DNA of 64,000 bases from Petrosia ficiformis (GCA_947044365.1 OX345644.1:5801577-5865576); one strand, 5' to 3'. Shown: positions 46,401-58,295, counted from the stretch's first letter. The notes: generated by a model from the sequence alone, not told the origin. Made by a program: numbers and translations.

Positions 46401-46565
46401 CAAAATCGTGCTTCTTCTCAGCAAATGACAATGTCTTCTCTTGATGATGGAGGTGGCTCTGGAAAAATGAATCCAGTTGGTACAATAAACCCTGTATTTT
46501 CTTCAAACCTTAATCAAAATGAATATGTGGAGGATGAGCAATGTATTCTTTCTACTATAAACTGA
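37419..46565 (+). CDS. SRCR receptor 2: 12 SRCR domains, long repeat stalk, one TM helix
   Basis: Paralogue of receptor 1 with the same 23-exon plan: 37419-37476, 37780-37944, 37999-38166, 38224-38532, 38589-38774, 38829-39005, 39067-39240, 39294-39470, 39523-39693, 39751-39921, 42131-42289, 42353-42751, 42809-42970, 43056-43223, 43280-43447, 43495-43653, 43710-44084, 44139-44306, 44624-44791, 44855-45022, 45418-45576, 45635-46268 and 46352-46565. They join in frame to 1618 residues. Differences from receptor 1: 13 stalk heptads instead of three, a complete first part of exon 10 (VYTYNSPFGSGN, four codons longer), and a longer tail with NPVGTINPVF, NEYVEDE and the end DEQCILSTIN. Exon 7 has two possible acceptors nine bases apart (39066 and 39075). 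Intron 10 carries about 1.7 kb of inserted DNA (about 40262-41950). Likely a surface receptor; ligand unknown. Confidence 0.92.
40262..41950. mobile_element. About 1.7 kb of inserted DNA in intron 10 of SRCR receptor 2
   Basis: Flanking sequence continues in receptor 1's intron 10 (CCAGAAAAA on the left, AAACCATTTGATGTGGTT on the right), but this block is missing there. It has a higher GC content, GCGCGC runs near 40365-40620, a C-rich run at 41226-41237, and two tandem palindromic units with TAACATGTTATCAAACC at 41404-41490. No intact gene; probably one or more decayed transposons. The boundaries are approximate. Confidence 0.55.
45811..46083 (+). repeat. 21-bp coding minisatellite in SRCR receptor 2 stalk, 13 copies
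   Basis: Thirteen 21-bp units encode [I/T]Y[Q/R]STTG. The Q/R alternation comes from a single CAG/CGG (or CAA) change and is arranged irregularly, as expected from unequal crossover or slippage. It lengthens the stalk by 70 residues relative to receptor 1. The antisense open frame across it is a shadow. Confidence 0.96.
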
Positions 46566-49061
46566 TGAAATGACAAAGTAACACAATGTTTTTTTCTTTA
46601 CTGTTGCATGCATTTTTATGTTTGCAACACTTTGATACACACACAAAATTATTGATAATTATACTGCTGCTATTTGATATAATGTTTTAGTTTTTTTGCA
46701 CACATATTGAAGGAGATAACAATTGCATTCAAATTTATTTACCTTTCAATACTTTCAATGTCAATACCACTATAAAATTACTAATGAGTACGTATATCGT
46801 GGGAATTTTTTCGAGCAGATGCTTAGCAATTTAACAAATGTAATTCTCTTAGAAAATTATTGGATGCTTCGGCTCGTGAGCCTTCATCAGCTATAAAGCA
46901 AAAACCAAGAGTACACAACTTATATAAGTAACATACAACAATATTTAAAAGAGATATATAATAGGTATTATTTTATATTGACTTTGTTCTTTCTTCTTGA
47001 ATTGCAACTGCTACATTAACTTTAGGGTGAATTGATATGACTGTACACTTGGCAATCTTTCAATTACTTGGTGAAATTCTTGGTGTTGTTTTTATAACAT
47101 CAATCAACTGCTGAACTATATATACTTTTTATTATTGTCATTATACTTGTACCTAATGATTGGTGTAATGCAGTGATTTTCCTGATCCCGAAAAAGAGAG
47201 ACTTATTGGAATGTGGTAACTGGAGAAGAATTAGTATGCTAGAGGTTGTTCATAAGATCTTACCTATGGTTATTCAGGAAGTTGTTGAGGATGAAGTGTT
47301 GCATTCACAGTATGTGTTTAGAAAAGGTAGAGGATGTGTAGATATGATATTTGTCATTAGACAGTTGGCAGAGAAAGTGGTTGAGCATTGTACGAAACAT
47401 TTCATACTTTTTATTGATTTTCAAAAAGCATACAATATTGTCCCTGTGAGAGCTTTATGAATAGTATGTGGTTCAGAAGCTTGGACAACTAAGCAGATGG
47501 TTTCAGTCAAGGAAAAAAGGTCATTCATCAAAACATTGTGTTTAAAATAAATTTACAATGAAACAGTTTGAGCATCATAATCATAGTACAATTATATACC
47601 ATTCCCTACAGTGATCGTGGACAATGATTGTTGTTGTTTGGACAACCACTCTCACTACTGATATGATGTCTGACAGCTTTGATTTCAGAACGTAATTCCT
47701 ATGTTACTAATATGAAAATGACTTGTTTATTTTATATTGTCAAAGTGTATATGAATAAAGGTTTGTTCACACAATCACACAAAGCCTTGCATTTCATTGC
47801 GTTGCATCAATGCATTATATTGTAAACATGAAATGCTTTCTTCACTGCTGTCAGGCACATTATACAATGAAAAGATAGCATCTTATTCAATTTTTATGTC
47901 AGCTGCATTGCATTTAACCAATGTTTTTTAGAATTCTGTCACAACACATTTGATGAAACACAAGAAAACAGGATTCCAAGTCATGAGAGTTTACACATTA
48001 GTACTTCTCCCACTAGCTAAGCATATGCTTATAGCTCTTCCCATCAGCAGTGGTAGTTAAGGAGATATGATCTAAAATTATATAATTGAATTCCTTTATG
48101 TAAATGGTTAAAGCGCCAATCTGTCTTTATGCGTACCTATGTATAGGATCAACCCCGGAAGTACACTAAATGTGTATACATTCTACTGTTAATTTTATAT
48201 ATTTTTTGTAATACAATTATTATTATTATTATTATTATTATGTGATATTATTACTATGCAGTATTCCTTTTAAAAACACTGTTTTGGTAGAATAAAAATC
48301 ATGGTAATCTGCAAATGCAAGATTTGTTCCTGCGTGAGGTGAAGGAAGAGTTTCCAAAAATATTACAGGCGTATAGTATTTGTCTCAATTCCAAACCATG
48401 TCCAAAACACACAACCATTTTCTAATGGGCATACTGCAATTACTGTGGATGGCCAAGGAGAAAGCATACTATTGTTTTTAATTGTTCCCATGCACTTACA
48501 CTTATATCCAGTGTGGATTGGGAGGTTCAAAATTTAAACAAGAACAGACGTTTCTGTCTTCGCAATGAATGTTTCGTTATGAATGAGATAGGCACTTGAT
48601 ACTGCACTTGAATTGAATAAATAGCGTGCATGCTGAGATTGCTGACTCCAATCATAAATTACTTGCGTTGGTATTGCCTCATAGACATTCACTGGTAGCA
48701 TTGTTGCAGTTAAGTAAAACTGCATGCTTCTCAATGAATGTATTTCATCACATACCTCGTATGAAAATTCATGAAATTTCCTCCTTAAAGATGGTCTTGC
48801 TACATTTTGTGCTGACTGATTGCAAAAATTGATTGCTTCCTTTACTTGGGATGTGTATATGCCATATGATGCAAAGCTAATAGTAGTAAAATTGCCCAAG
48901 ACAGGAATATCAGATGGGTTTGTTTCATTCTCCAATGTCTCACTTTAGCACGCTCAAACCAAATCCAATCAACAAACTGATAATTCTAACACTGCCACAG
49001 TACAGTTTCCACTCCTGAAAAGTTAATGGAACAGTGACGTTTACAATGCCTATTACCTAAC
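46566..49061. other. Spacer after SRCR receptor 2
   Basis: Holds a segment repeated at 56680-56890 and 61850-62070 (46730-46930), a LINE reverse-transcriptase fragment (47155-47460), a region matching 60210-60480 (about 47640-48180), an ATT microsatellite (48219-48242) and the unrecognised minus-strand open stretch at 48534-48935. Confidence 0.55.
47155..47460 (+). mobile_element. LINE reverse-transcriptase fragment, copy 1
   Basis: Encodes motifs of a non-LTR retrotransposon reverse transcriptase: DWCNAV, IPKKRDLLECGNWR, SQYVFRKGRGCVDMIF and LFIDFQKAYNIV. It covers only the N-terminal third of the RT domain and ends at TGA 47458-47460, so it is inactive. It shares its position downstream of an SRCR 3' end with copy 2 at 57110-57300, which means it was present before that duplication. 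Confidence 0.85.
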
Positions 49062-49297
49062 CAGTTACGAGATGGAATTCTCCATCCATATTTAATCGGT
49101 CCTGAGCTCCATCACCTTTCACAATTGTGTAAGATAAATCATCTATCGTTAGTATCTCTAAATCATTATCCAATATAACCAGCATAGCATTATTTGTGGA
49201 GATATAAACCATATCTGCAACTACTAACCTCTCGTTTGTATAAGGTGTAAGAAGAACTAAAGCATTCCACTCTGATGGCCATTCTGGAGGCTCAATG
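48534..49297 (-). CDS. Possible exons of an unrecognised gene
   Basis: Two long open stretches on the minus strand look coding. The first, 49062-49297, lies between an acceptor (GGGGCAG) and a donor (GTTAGG) and contains EPPEWPSEWNALVLLTPY and LEILTIDDLSYTIVKGDG. The second, within 48534-48935, contains SYGIYTSQVKEAINFC and YEAIPTQVIYDWSQQSQ with several NxS/T sites, and ends at a TAA. I could not join them in one frame without a further exon: the piece between has an in-frame stop after a possible donor (GTGAGA). Family unknown; an extracellular protein or a decayed gene are both possible. It is divergent from CDIPT, whose ATG is 120 bases away. Confidence 0.4.
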
Positions 49298-49416
49298 CTG
49301 CCCCAATAGGAGGATTAACAACTGGAAAGAATCATAGAGGTGGGGATTGTCCTGGCAATTTTGTAACGTACAAGTTACAAGTTTGCGGTGATTCTGTTAA
49401 CATTTTTTGCAAGAAA

Positions 49417-52400
49417 ATGGCTGAAAATATCTTTTTATTTGTGCCAAATATTATAGGTAAGATAGTAGGTAATGTCTATTTAGTTACAATGTGCAGAATT
49501 TTATAATTATATTATGTATCATAATATTCATAGGATATGTTAGAGTGGGATTGGCCTTTCTTGCTTGCTACCTATGGCTTACTCATCCTCTCACTGTTGC
49601 ATTAATATTTGTTATGAGTCAAATGGTTCTAGATGATCTTGATGGAATTGCAGCAAGAAGATTCAATCAAGGTCATGAATGTAATTGTTATATAAATAAT
49701 AAGTTGATCAACAATGATATAACAGTGGAGATGTTTTGAACTTATGCTGAAATGGGCTGTAAAAAGGCCCAAAGGGTAAGGAATGGGAGTGCCCCTCTCT
49801 TGTGAAGTATGGAAGGTCAGTAATGTTATTGAAAATCTGGGTCTGGAATATATGACACCTCATTAAAATTCATACGATACACCTCTTGATCCTAGGGTTT
49901 CTTGTCATTGGGGTTTTAATATGTGTCAAATTAAACCATTGCCATGACCACTTCTAGTACCGTATATTCTAGTTGATCTGAAAATCCCATCACAGAACAG
50001 CAAGAAATAACAAATAACGCCATATAATAGTCATCTGATAAAATGTTTAGCGTAACATGATGATGAACACAGCACTAACAGCAGACAGTGAGGTAAATAC
50101 CAATTTCAGGCTTTTCTTGCTAGAGATGTTTACAAGTAGTAATTTATTTCCTTTGATCTTGATCTATGTTGACTAGTATAATTATGAAGTACAGCCATAG
50201 TAAAGAATAGTAACAAAAACAACAGCAATGCAATGTACTACAAACATTAGTTACAACAGATGTTATTGATTGTTATACATAATTATGTATGTACTAATTT
50301 CTCTGGAATGAGCAGGTAACATCTGTTGCTTTCACAAACACTAGAATAGGAATATTGCATTGAAACACCTGTACTGAACCAACTGAAGTTTAAAATAACC
50401 TATTACTTTTTAAATTGTAATAACCCATGTCATGATATAACCATTACTATGAATAATAAACTAAAGTGATTGGAAAAGAGAAATGTTTATTCAAAAAAGT
50501 ACTAATTAAAATGTCAGCATTACTCCATTAGTACATTGCAGTACTAAACTTCAAATGATTATTTCGCTTTATTACCTCACACAGCAAAAAATAAATTGTT
50601 ATAAATAACCAGTTTATTGGTTAGTATAGTTGTAAGGAATAACATAGTTTCAATTTAGATTGTCAATTGTCATAGAGGATGTTGTGGCTACATGCATGTA
50701 TGTTACTATAACATAATGTACACCAAGTATTAGAAGGAAATCATGTGTTTGCAGGTTTACAAACCTTTTTGATAGCCTGATACAATTACATGTACTTTAA
50801 TATAAATTATACTAAATCTTTGACATGAAATATGAAATATTAAAATTATAGAAATTCAAGTATAATTGAATATAACTAATATAAGTATCTGTGGTATTAG
50901 ATGTATGTATTCCAAACAACCAACTAATTGTTAAATCCTTGCAACTGTACTAACCACTAAATTAACTGGTTATTTTTTTGCAGTGTATGCTGAGCAAAGG
51001 GTTAAGCAATTGGTTCTGTCTGTCTGTCAGTCTGTCATGCAAAGCAAAATTGGAATCAAACTTTAGACTGCTTTAAACATCTTATAAACACATCAGTCAG
51101 CTAGAAAATAGTCATATAATAATGTATGCTTTATACCTTGCTGAAGCTAATGCAGTTCACATTATCCACAATTTTTGAGTTTTCTTATCAGTTTTGAAAA
51201 GTTCACTTAGAAGCTCTTCTGTGTGGTTAAGTTAGCTTCTCAGGAAATGTTTAAATTGTTAAAGTTACATAGCTAAGAAAAGAGCTACAAATTTAATGTG
51301 CCTGCCCAGACACTAAATTTGAGTAAAAAAGGTGAATGGTTTTCGAAGTACCTATTCAACATGCTACAGGATCTATTTTGCCATGTCTACTGTGGAAGTA
51401 ATCAAACATTACGACAACCTGTAGTAATTAGCATTGAAGTCCACAGAAAAACAGACACTCTCTTTTCAGGAAAAAAAAAAAAAGAGGGTTTCTCCTAATC
51501 ACCTTTCCTCTATATAACCTGTAGTAAGTAATTGTTTTCACCTTCGCTCACTTCTACCATTATTCTCCACCTACATGTGAATAAAAGTGTTAAAATGATA
51601 TTAGTATAATTGTAGTTACAATGATAATTATAGATTGTGTATTCTGGTTGCACAGAAAATATTATAATTTTACTGCTTTATAATATCTTTCGTTCTAATA
51701 GCAACCATATTCGGAGCAGCACTAGACATTCTGATTGACAAGTGAGAAATTAGCATACTTAACAATATTGCAATACTGGCATCTGTTAGTTGTGATTAAA
51801 GTTATTATGTAATTCCAGAAGCACAAAAATTTTATATCATTAATTTTGTATATCTACATGTTAGTGCTTAACACAGAATTACTGCTCTCATTACACTGTA
51901 AAAGTATTGATTATTATAAAACATTTGGTTGATTGTATGAGTTGCATGAAAACAAGATTGTTTGATGATTGTAAGGATTTAATTGTATGTTATTCATCCT
52001 GTTGAAGCCATGATGTGCTATTTTGTTTTGTGTCACTTACTTGGCAGTAATTGAACATCTGCAACCACATAATTTAATTTATCAAGAAACAACACACAAA
52101 TGATTATAATAAGTTAATTGCTTCAATTAATATTTAAAATATTGTGATATTATGATATTTTTCCTGCAGTACACAATCCATACATATTGCATATCCATAC
52201 CTGTCAATCATGCATTGTGTATATGTGCATAATCACAGTTATAATTAATAAATTGTGATAATGCAATGAGCTACATTAGGCTAATAGCATGAATTTATAA
52301 GTTAATACTGCATGAATTAAGCACTGCACACAAATGAATAGGGATGAACATTGAATTACCAAGTTGCTAGATAAGAAAAGACAAGCTCAGCTGAGACTAT

Positions 52401-54679
52401 GTAAATATTCTTTTGGACCTCATCTATTAATTTATAATAGCTTTATTCTCGTCATAAATGAGCTATGAAAACCTTGAAAGAAAGGGACTACTTTGAACGG
52501 CTTAACCATGTTCATATGTCTGAAGAGGAAGATGATGTGGATGGTAAAATTGATTATAGCTGTTTGTGGTACAATTGTACCAGCATGAGGAGTTGATGGT
52601 CCATTGCACCTGTAGGATCAATTGGTGGTACTGATGTACCAGAAGGAGTAGTTAGTACAGGACGTGATACTGTGTGATGTCATACAACACACTGTCTCAT
52701 GACATGTGGCACTTCCATTATGTCATCATACTTAAAATACATGTATTTACGTTGGATTGCACTGGTCTAATAGCTACAGACAGATTCCTTACAGATCGTT
52801 TTCCATTCCATTATCAAAGACATAGTGAAAGGTGTCTTGACTTTATTAGTTTGGGGATGCCCAATTATTATAGCAGGGTTCTTATCATCACCTTTCATCA
52901 AACCAACATTTCGAGCCAATATACCAACTTGTGTGAACCATCAAAAATGTTGTATATTTTTAAAATTATTTTTTTTACTGCCACATTCATAGTTGGTGAG
53001 AAAGCTACGTATAAAACACACTCTTGGACAGTTTGCATTGCAAATCGCAAATTATTTTACCCTGATGAAGGCTAGAGTATCTAGTCAAAACATTCCAAAC
53101 CTTTTACTAACTACGCGCATAGTTGTATTAGTCATTATGATGGAATTTTTATCTTAGAATTATTATACTATCACTAATTAAATTTGTCTATTTCCTCTTC
53201 ATATCAACAGGTGTTCACCTATGATATTTCTAATGGGTTTGTGTTCCATATATCCAGAATATATGCTTGTTTTTCAATTAGCTGGATATCTTGATGTGAG
53301 CCAAGCGTGGATGAGAATGCACAGGTATGACTAAAAATAATTTATCAGTTCCTTTAATAATAATTATAACTAATGTATGGTCCCAGAGGGCCTTCCCTAT
53401 GATGGCTCCATATATATAGGCCACTAGCATCTCTGAAAACTGAGTTTTGATAGTAAGAACAGTAGCCTCAGAGCAAAGTTAACTATTAGTCAAGAGCAGT
53501 CATAGCCTATAGTGTGTTTCCAATGATTAATGGTCACCACAAAGCAGACAATCATAGAGATACAGTTTCTTCATAATTATCTTGTTCATACAGTTGCACA
53601 TTGCAGGGACAAAAAAGTATTAAGACATTTTCAAGCAGTGCAATACTTAACCTTTATTACTCTGAGGTAAGTTTATGTGCAGTATATGTGCAGACAATAT
53701 TATTATGATTCATTCTAATTGCTCAGTTAGGTATCCATATATTCTTCTATGGATCTGAGTTGTTTTACGTAGCTCTTTATCTTCTTTACTTCTCTATAGG
53801 ACCAACTGGTATTTTTTTATTCAAGATATAATCATGTATACTATAAACGTTATTTTAACCCTCACTTGGTTCCAATGCAATATTAATAATATAATCAATA
53901 CTAATTTCTGTGGAATGAACAAGTATATAATATCTGTTGTTTTCACAGACACTAGAATGAATAATACAACACAGGATATACCTACATAATTATAATAGTG
54001 TGCTATATACCCTTTCTGTTACTATGCTTATTATGACATATACTATATATACTAGTCAATACGAATCAAGACAAAATGAACTTGTACTTGTAAATATTAT
54101 CTAGCAGGAAAAAAAGAAATCAGCATTGAGGAAAATAAAATTGTATTGAAACTCAATCCTGTAACCATTTGTAGGTTAAAATAACCTATTACTGATTATG
54201 TACTAGTGCTGCAATGATTATGTCATAACCATGTCATATCACAACATTTTAAATTTTATGGAAGGGAGATTTAATTCCTTGAAACTTGTTTATAAAAGCA
54301 TTGTTTCTACCATTCTGACCATAACAGTAATACAGTAAATATACATTACATATTAAATTTAATGGTTATGTACTGATGTCACAATATAAAATGTCATGAC
54401 ATATGACATGGCAAATGTCCATATTGTGCACATTGGAGCAATATTAATTTAGTGTGTTTCTTTTGCGTGTGTTTGCAACTTCTGTAGCCAAGGTAATTAC
54501 GTGTACTTTATTTTTATCTAGTTACGTTTGGCAGTTATGAAGTTGGTCTATGGCAGATATTTGCAGCAGTCACATTTCCAATAGTCTGTATTAAACAATT
54601 GTTTAATATTGTAATCCTCAAAATCAGTTGTCAAGACATAGCTGCTATTGACTTAGCCAAGAGAGAGAAACATCATTAG
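49417..54679 (+). CDS. CDIPT: CDP-diacylglycerol-inositol 3-phosphatidyltransferase (PI synthase), complete
   Basis: Makes phosphatidylinositol from CDP-diacylglycerol and inositol in the ER membrane. Seven exons: 49417-49456, 49534-49671, 51702-51741, 53211-53324, 53594-53666, 53727-53808 and 54522-54679. They join in frame to 214 residues (human 213). It begins MAENIFLFVPNIIGYVRV. The CDP-alcohol phosphotransferase signature DG-x2-AR-x8-G-x3-D-x3-D is complete across exons 2 and 3 (DGIAAR and FGAALDILID). Later motifs match the family: YLDVSQAWMRMH, SSSAILNLYYSE, GSELFYVALYLLYF and a C-terminal IAAIDLAKREKHH. For exon 5 the acceptor at 53593 was chosen because only it keeps the frame into LNLYYSE. 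Exon 2 uses a weak donor (GTCATG). Introns 2 and 3 hold transposons and decayed open frames. Confidence 0.94.
50580..50985. mobile_element. TIR element in CDIPT intron 2, missing from the duplicated copy
   Basis: Starts near CACACAGCAAAAAATA and ends TATTTTTTTGCAGTG, with inner inverted arms TTAGTATAGTTGTAAG and TTGCAACTGTACTAACC. The duplicated locus at 62215-62235 runs straight from TTTATTACCACATGCAG into TATGCTCAGCAAAGGG, so it has no insert. Same family as 61485-61848 and the units in 34231-36070. Confidence 0.65.
52463..53075 (+). other. Decayed open frames inside CDIPT intron 3
   Basis: Pieces look coding but do not form a gene: MKTLKERDYFERLNHVHMSE at 52463 followed by an acidic run and GT; then a stretch around 52850-53075 with membrane-like strings and the end LFYPDEG. 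The second part recurs at 63590-63880, where 12 bases and about 50 bases absent here are present and a hydrophobic run (FIFTAILIIGGVVPSVLY) is intact. Frames shift between the parts in both copies. Perhaps remains of a transposon or a membrane-protein gene; family not recognised. Confidence 0.3.
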
Positions 54680-55566
54680 TGTAAAAAATATTGATTAGCT
54701 TTGTAATTCATTCTTTATTTACAATACATTTGAAATTACAAAGTGGAGCTGTAAAAAATAGTTGCGGTATTGAAGTCAAATGTTGAACTGCAATGTTCGT
54801 GTGTTGGACAGCATGTTTAAACAGAAACAGTTATAATAAATCGATAATTATAATAAAAATTATTATATTATGATTGACCATTTGCATAACTGGTCTCTAG
54901 TCATCATTTTGTTGTTACTTCATGAGGTGAAAACTACCATTAACTCTAATACAGCTAGAGTGTTTTCCATCATAGTACGTATAAACTCACAGTTTCTTAA
55001 TTTACTGCTGGACTACAATAAATATAAACTCATATCTAACACTACATATTCTGGCTAGCCTTTGATGTAAGACGTAATGCTGTGATGTAAATACAAAATT
55101 TATTAATAACCACACCTTTAACAAAGCAAGACAAAAAAGTATTGTAGAATGGAGACATCGTTTAATATATGACATTGCATGTGTCCTCTTAATTAAAACA
55201 TCAGGACATTTCTTGTAATAACCATTATGAAGGGACCAAATAAAGTATTTATTTATGATGACGCAGGCATGACAACATTTTGACTCCAAAACTCAAACTT
55301 TGATCCAACTTAAATAAACTCTATTTAGCAACTATAAAACAGCTAACATGTCTGTCACAGACTATTTCTGGATGATAATTTTGAAGTTTTTGCTATTGTA
55401 ATTTTGTTAATTTAGACATTAAATTATTTTGGCTATTATTTTGAATTTATGGAGTGGCCAATATCTGAACTACCTATGTATCACTGACTGATTGACTCGA
55501 AAAAACAATGCATACATATACACCTATATACCATGTATATTTTGGTAATGGAGAGAGTACGGTACT

Positions 55567-55603
<37 letters not shown>

Positions 55604-55617
55604 TTTCTTTTTTGTAG
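54680..55617. other. Spacer between CDIPT and the SRCR pseudogene
   Basis: AT-rich. An AATAAA at 54835-54840 may end the CDIPT transcript. A TA dinucleotide run at 55570-55600 abuts the pyrimidine tract of the first pseudogene exon. No gene recognised. Confidence 0.5.
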
Positions 55618-56535
55618 CATGTGAGGATGGTTCAATACGACTAGTAGGAGGTCAGAATGCTCAAGAGGGAACTCTTGAATTATGTTCCTATAGCATCTGG
55701 GGTCTTGTGGCAGTGAGTGGTTGGGATGAGAAAGATGCTAGTGTTGTATGTAATGAACTAGGATTTGGTAGTCAAGGTAATTAACTAGTTAAATTTACTA
55801 TGTAATTAGTTCTATCTTTTGATTCTAAATTAGGTTCTGTTAGTTTTACTAATTCACACTACGGTAAACCTAACAAAACAGTTCATGTAAGCAATGTTGA
55901 TTGTAGTGGAGTGGAAGATACTTTCAAAAAATGTAATGCAGCTCATATCCCACCAGAAGAAGGAAGAGAATTATTGCTGTACATAGACGTTGTTGGTGTG
56001 TCTTGTAGCAGTATTTATCAATCAACCACTGGGACTTATCAGTCAACCACTGGGACTCTGGATTGATCAAAACCATCACTAGATTCATCAGATCAATCCA
56101 AATCATCACTGGATTCATCAAATCAGTTGAATCCATCATTGATACCTAGAGCAAGTAAGAAAAACAAGATGGTGGTACTATGGCTGGTTTGATTATAGTG
56201 GTGATTCTATTCTTTCTCGCTGTTGTACTTGTTGCTGGGTGAGTACATGTTTCTGAACTTGATATCATCATGATTATGTTTTATTACATGAGGCTGCATG
56301 TTATATTTTAATATCTTTTAGCTTAGCAATCTACATCCTGTTTATCAAAAGGGCTACAAAACTGAAGATCCAGAATCGTGCTTCTTCTCAGCGAATGACA
56401 ATGTCTTCACTTGATGATGGAGGTGACTCTGGAACAATGAATCCAGTTGGTACAATAAACCCTGTATTTTCTCCAAACCTTAACCAAAATGAATATATGG
56501 AGGATGAGGAATGTATTCTTTCTACTATAAACTGA
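55618..56535 (+). pseudogene. Third SRCR receptor copy, last three exons only, disabled
   Basis: Exons equivalent to 21, 22 and 23 of the receptors: 55618-55776, 55834-56238 and 56322-56535. The upstream 20 exons are missing. Two disabling changes are visible in exon 22: the CGA of LDRS in the intact genes is TGA at 56064-56066, and one A is lost in the AAG-AAA-AAA run near 56160, so exon 22 is 405 bases instead of 406. Splice sites and the tail (NPVGTINPVF, NEYMEDEECILSTIN) are otherwise kept. The stalk has two heptads. It is closer to receptor 2 in its tail, and its 3' flank carries the same LINE fragment. Confidence 0.92.
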
Positions 56536-58295
56536 TGAAATGACACAGTAACACAATGTGTTTTCCTTTACTTTTGCATTTGTTTACAAATAATAAACAC
56601 TTTGATACACACACAATATTATTGATAATTATACTGCTGCTATTTTTTTTTTTGCGCACATATAGAGGAGATAACAATTGCATTCAAAATTTATTTACCT
56701 TTCAATACTTCCAATGTCAATACCACTATAAAATTACTAATGAGTATATATATTGTGGGAATTGTTTCGAGCAGATGCTTAGCAATTTAACAAAAGTAAT
56801 TCTCTTAGAAATTTATTGGATGCTTCGGCTCGTGATCCTTCATCAGCTATAAAGCAAAAACCAAGAGTACACAACTTATATAAGTAACGTACAACTATAT
56901 TTTAAAGAGATATTATTTTATATTGACTTTTGTTCTTTCTTCTTGTATTGCAACTGCAACATTAATTTTGGGCTGAATTAATATGACAACACACTTGGCA
57001 ATTTTTCAATTATTTAGTGAAATTTCTTGGTGTTTTTTTCATAACATCAATCAACTGCTGAACTATAATTATATACTTTTTATTATTGTCATTATACTTG
57101 TACCTAATGATTGGTGTAATGCTGTGATTGTCCCGATCCCGAAAAAGAGAGACTTACTGGAGTGTGGTAACTGGAAATGAATTAGTATGCTTGAGGTTGT
57201 TCGTAAAATCTCAGCTAGGGTTATTCAGGATAGGTTGCACGATGTTGTTGAGGAAAAAGTGTTGGAGTCGCAGTGTAGGTTTAGGTGGAGGATGTGAAGT
57301 GTGTGGGAAGATAGTGAAATGCTCTGAGGTTTGCTTAAGCACAAGAAAGTTCATAGAAAGTAGTTTTCCTATTCTCGGTCCCAGTGGTGTCTACACCACA
57401 GCAAACATCAAAATCGATGAATGCTTAAAGAAGATATATGTATGTACACGTGCATGTATGTATGCATGTATGCAAGCATATACACCAGCATATATATACA
57501 CATGAATATAAGCAATTATGTATGTATGTATGTATGTATGTATGTATGTATGTATATATGCAGCATAAACATGTGATCACAAGTTATATGAAAGCTTATA
57601 TGTACACGTGTAAGTATGTGTGTATGCAAGTATATAATCGATTATATGCATAATTATATATTTGACTTCATATAAACATGAATGTATGTTATATGTTTAC
57701 ATTACAAAATGCTAATTAATTATAATTTATATCTCACAAACCTCTTCTTTGATTGAACTGTTTAAATCACCAGTGATACACTCCCTAAAACAATTCAAAT
57801 AATAAACATGTATATAATCTATACATATATTATGCATAACTGTGCTAGTACTGTTCCAGTATGACAATAATAACCTTATATTTTTATAGTATGGCTATAT
57901 AGTTTTGCTAATATTTTATCTATACTAAATTGCCTATAATTAGTTGTAATTATATGTTAGTTAAAGTAAACGACCTCACTAATAGGGTTTTAGTTAGTTT
58001 ATCACAGAAATAATCAAATATCATAAAATTATAATTATATCTAACATCAGTGAATGACTATATACTTAATTCAGTTAACTATTATAATTATTAAACTACA
58101 AAATAATAATTATAATAGTTATTAATTTGTTGCTCATGCACAAGGGCTGTCAGACCTTTAGACTTATCTGCCATCAACTTACCCACCTAGCTCTTTGTCC
58201 TAATAGGTTTATTATGACTAGAGACCATATCAACTATATATATAGTCACAGGAGTTCATAATCCCAAAGAAGTAGTAAGGAGGGGCACAACCAAG
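56536..58295. other. Spacer after the SRCR pseudogene
   Basis: Matches the flank of receptor 2 (46566-47460), including LINE RT copy 2, then a TATG microsatellite at 57519-57552 and AT-rich sequence. A TATATATA run at 58235-58243 precedes the possible signal-peptide exon. Confidence 0.55.
57110..57300 (+). mobile_element. LINE reverse-transcriptase fragment, copy 2 (more degraded)
   Basis: Encodes DWCNAVIVPIPKKRDLLECG followed by a stop (TGGAAATGA), then MLEVVRKISARVIQDRLHDV and a frameshift near GCAGTGTAGG. It matches copy 1 at 47155-47460 but keeps RVIQDRLHDV, which copy 1 has lost. Confidence 0.85.

Noticed and set aside
52674..53075. A 133-codon gene inside CDIPT intron 3
   Set aside because: Compared with the duplicate at 63590-63880 the frame is broken by indels in both copies, and the first 60 codons are missing there.
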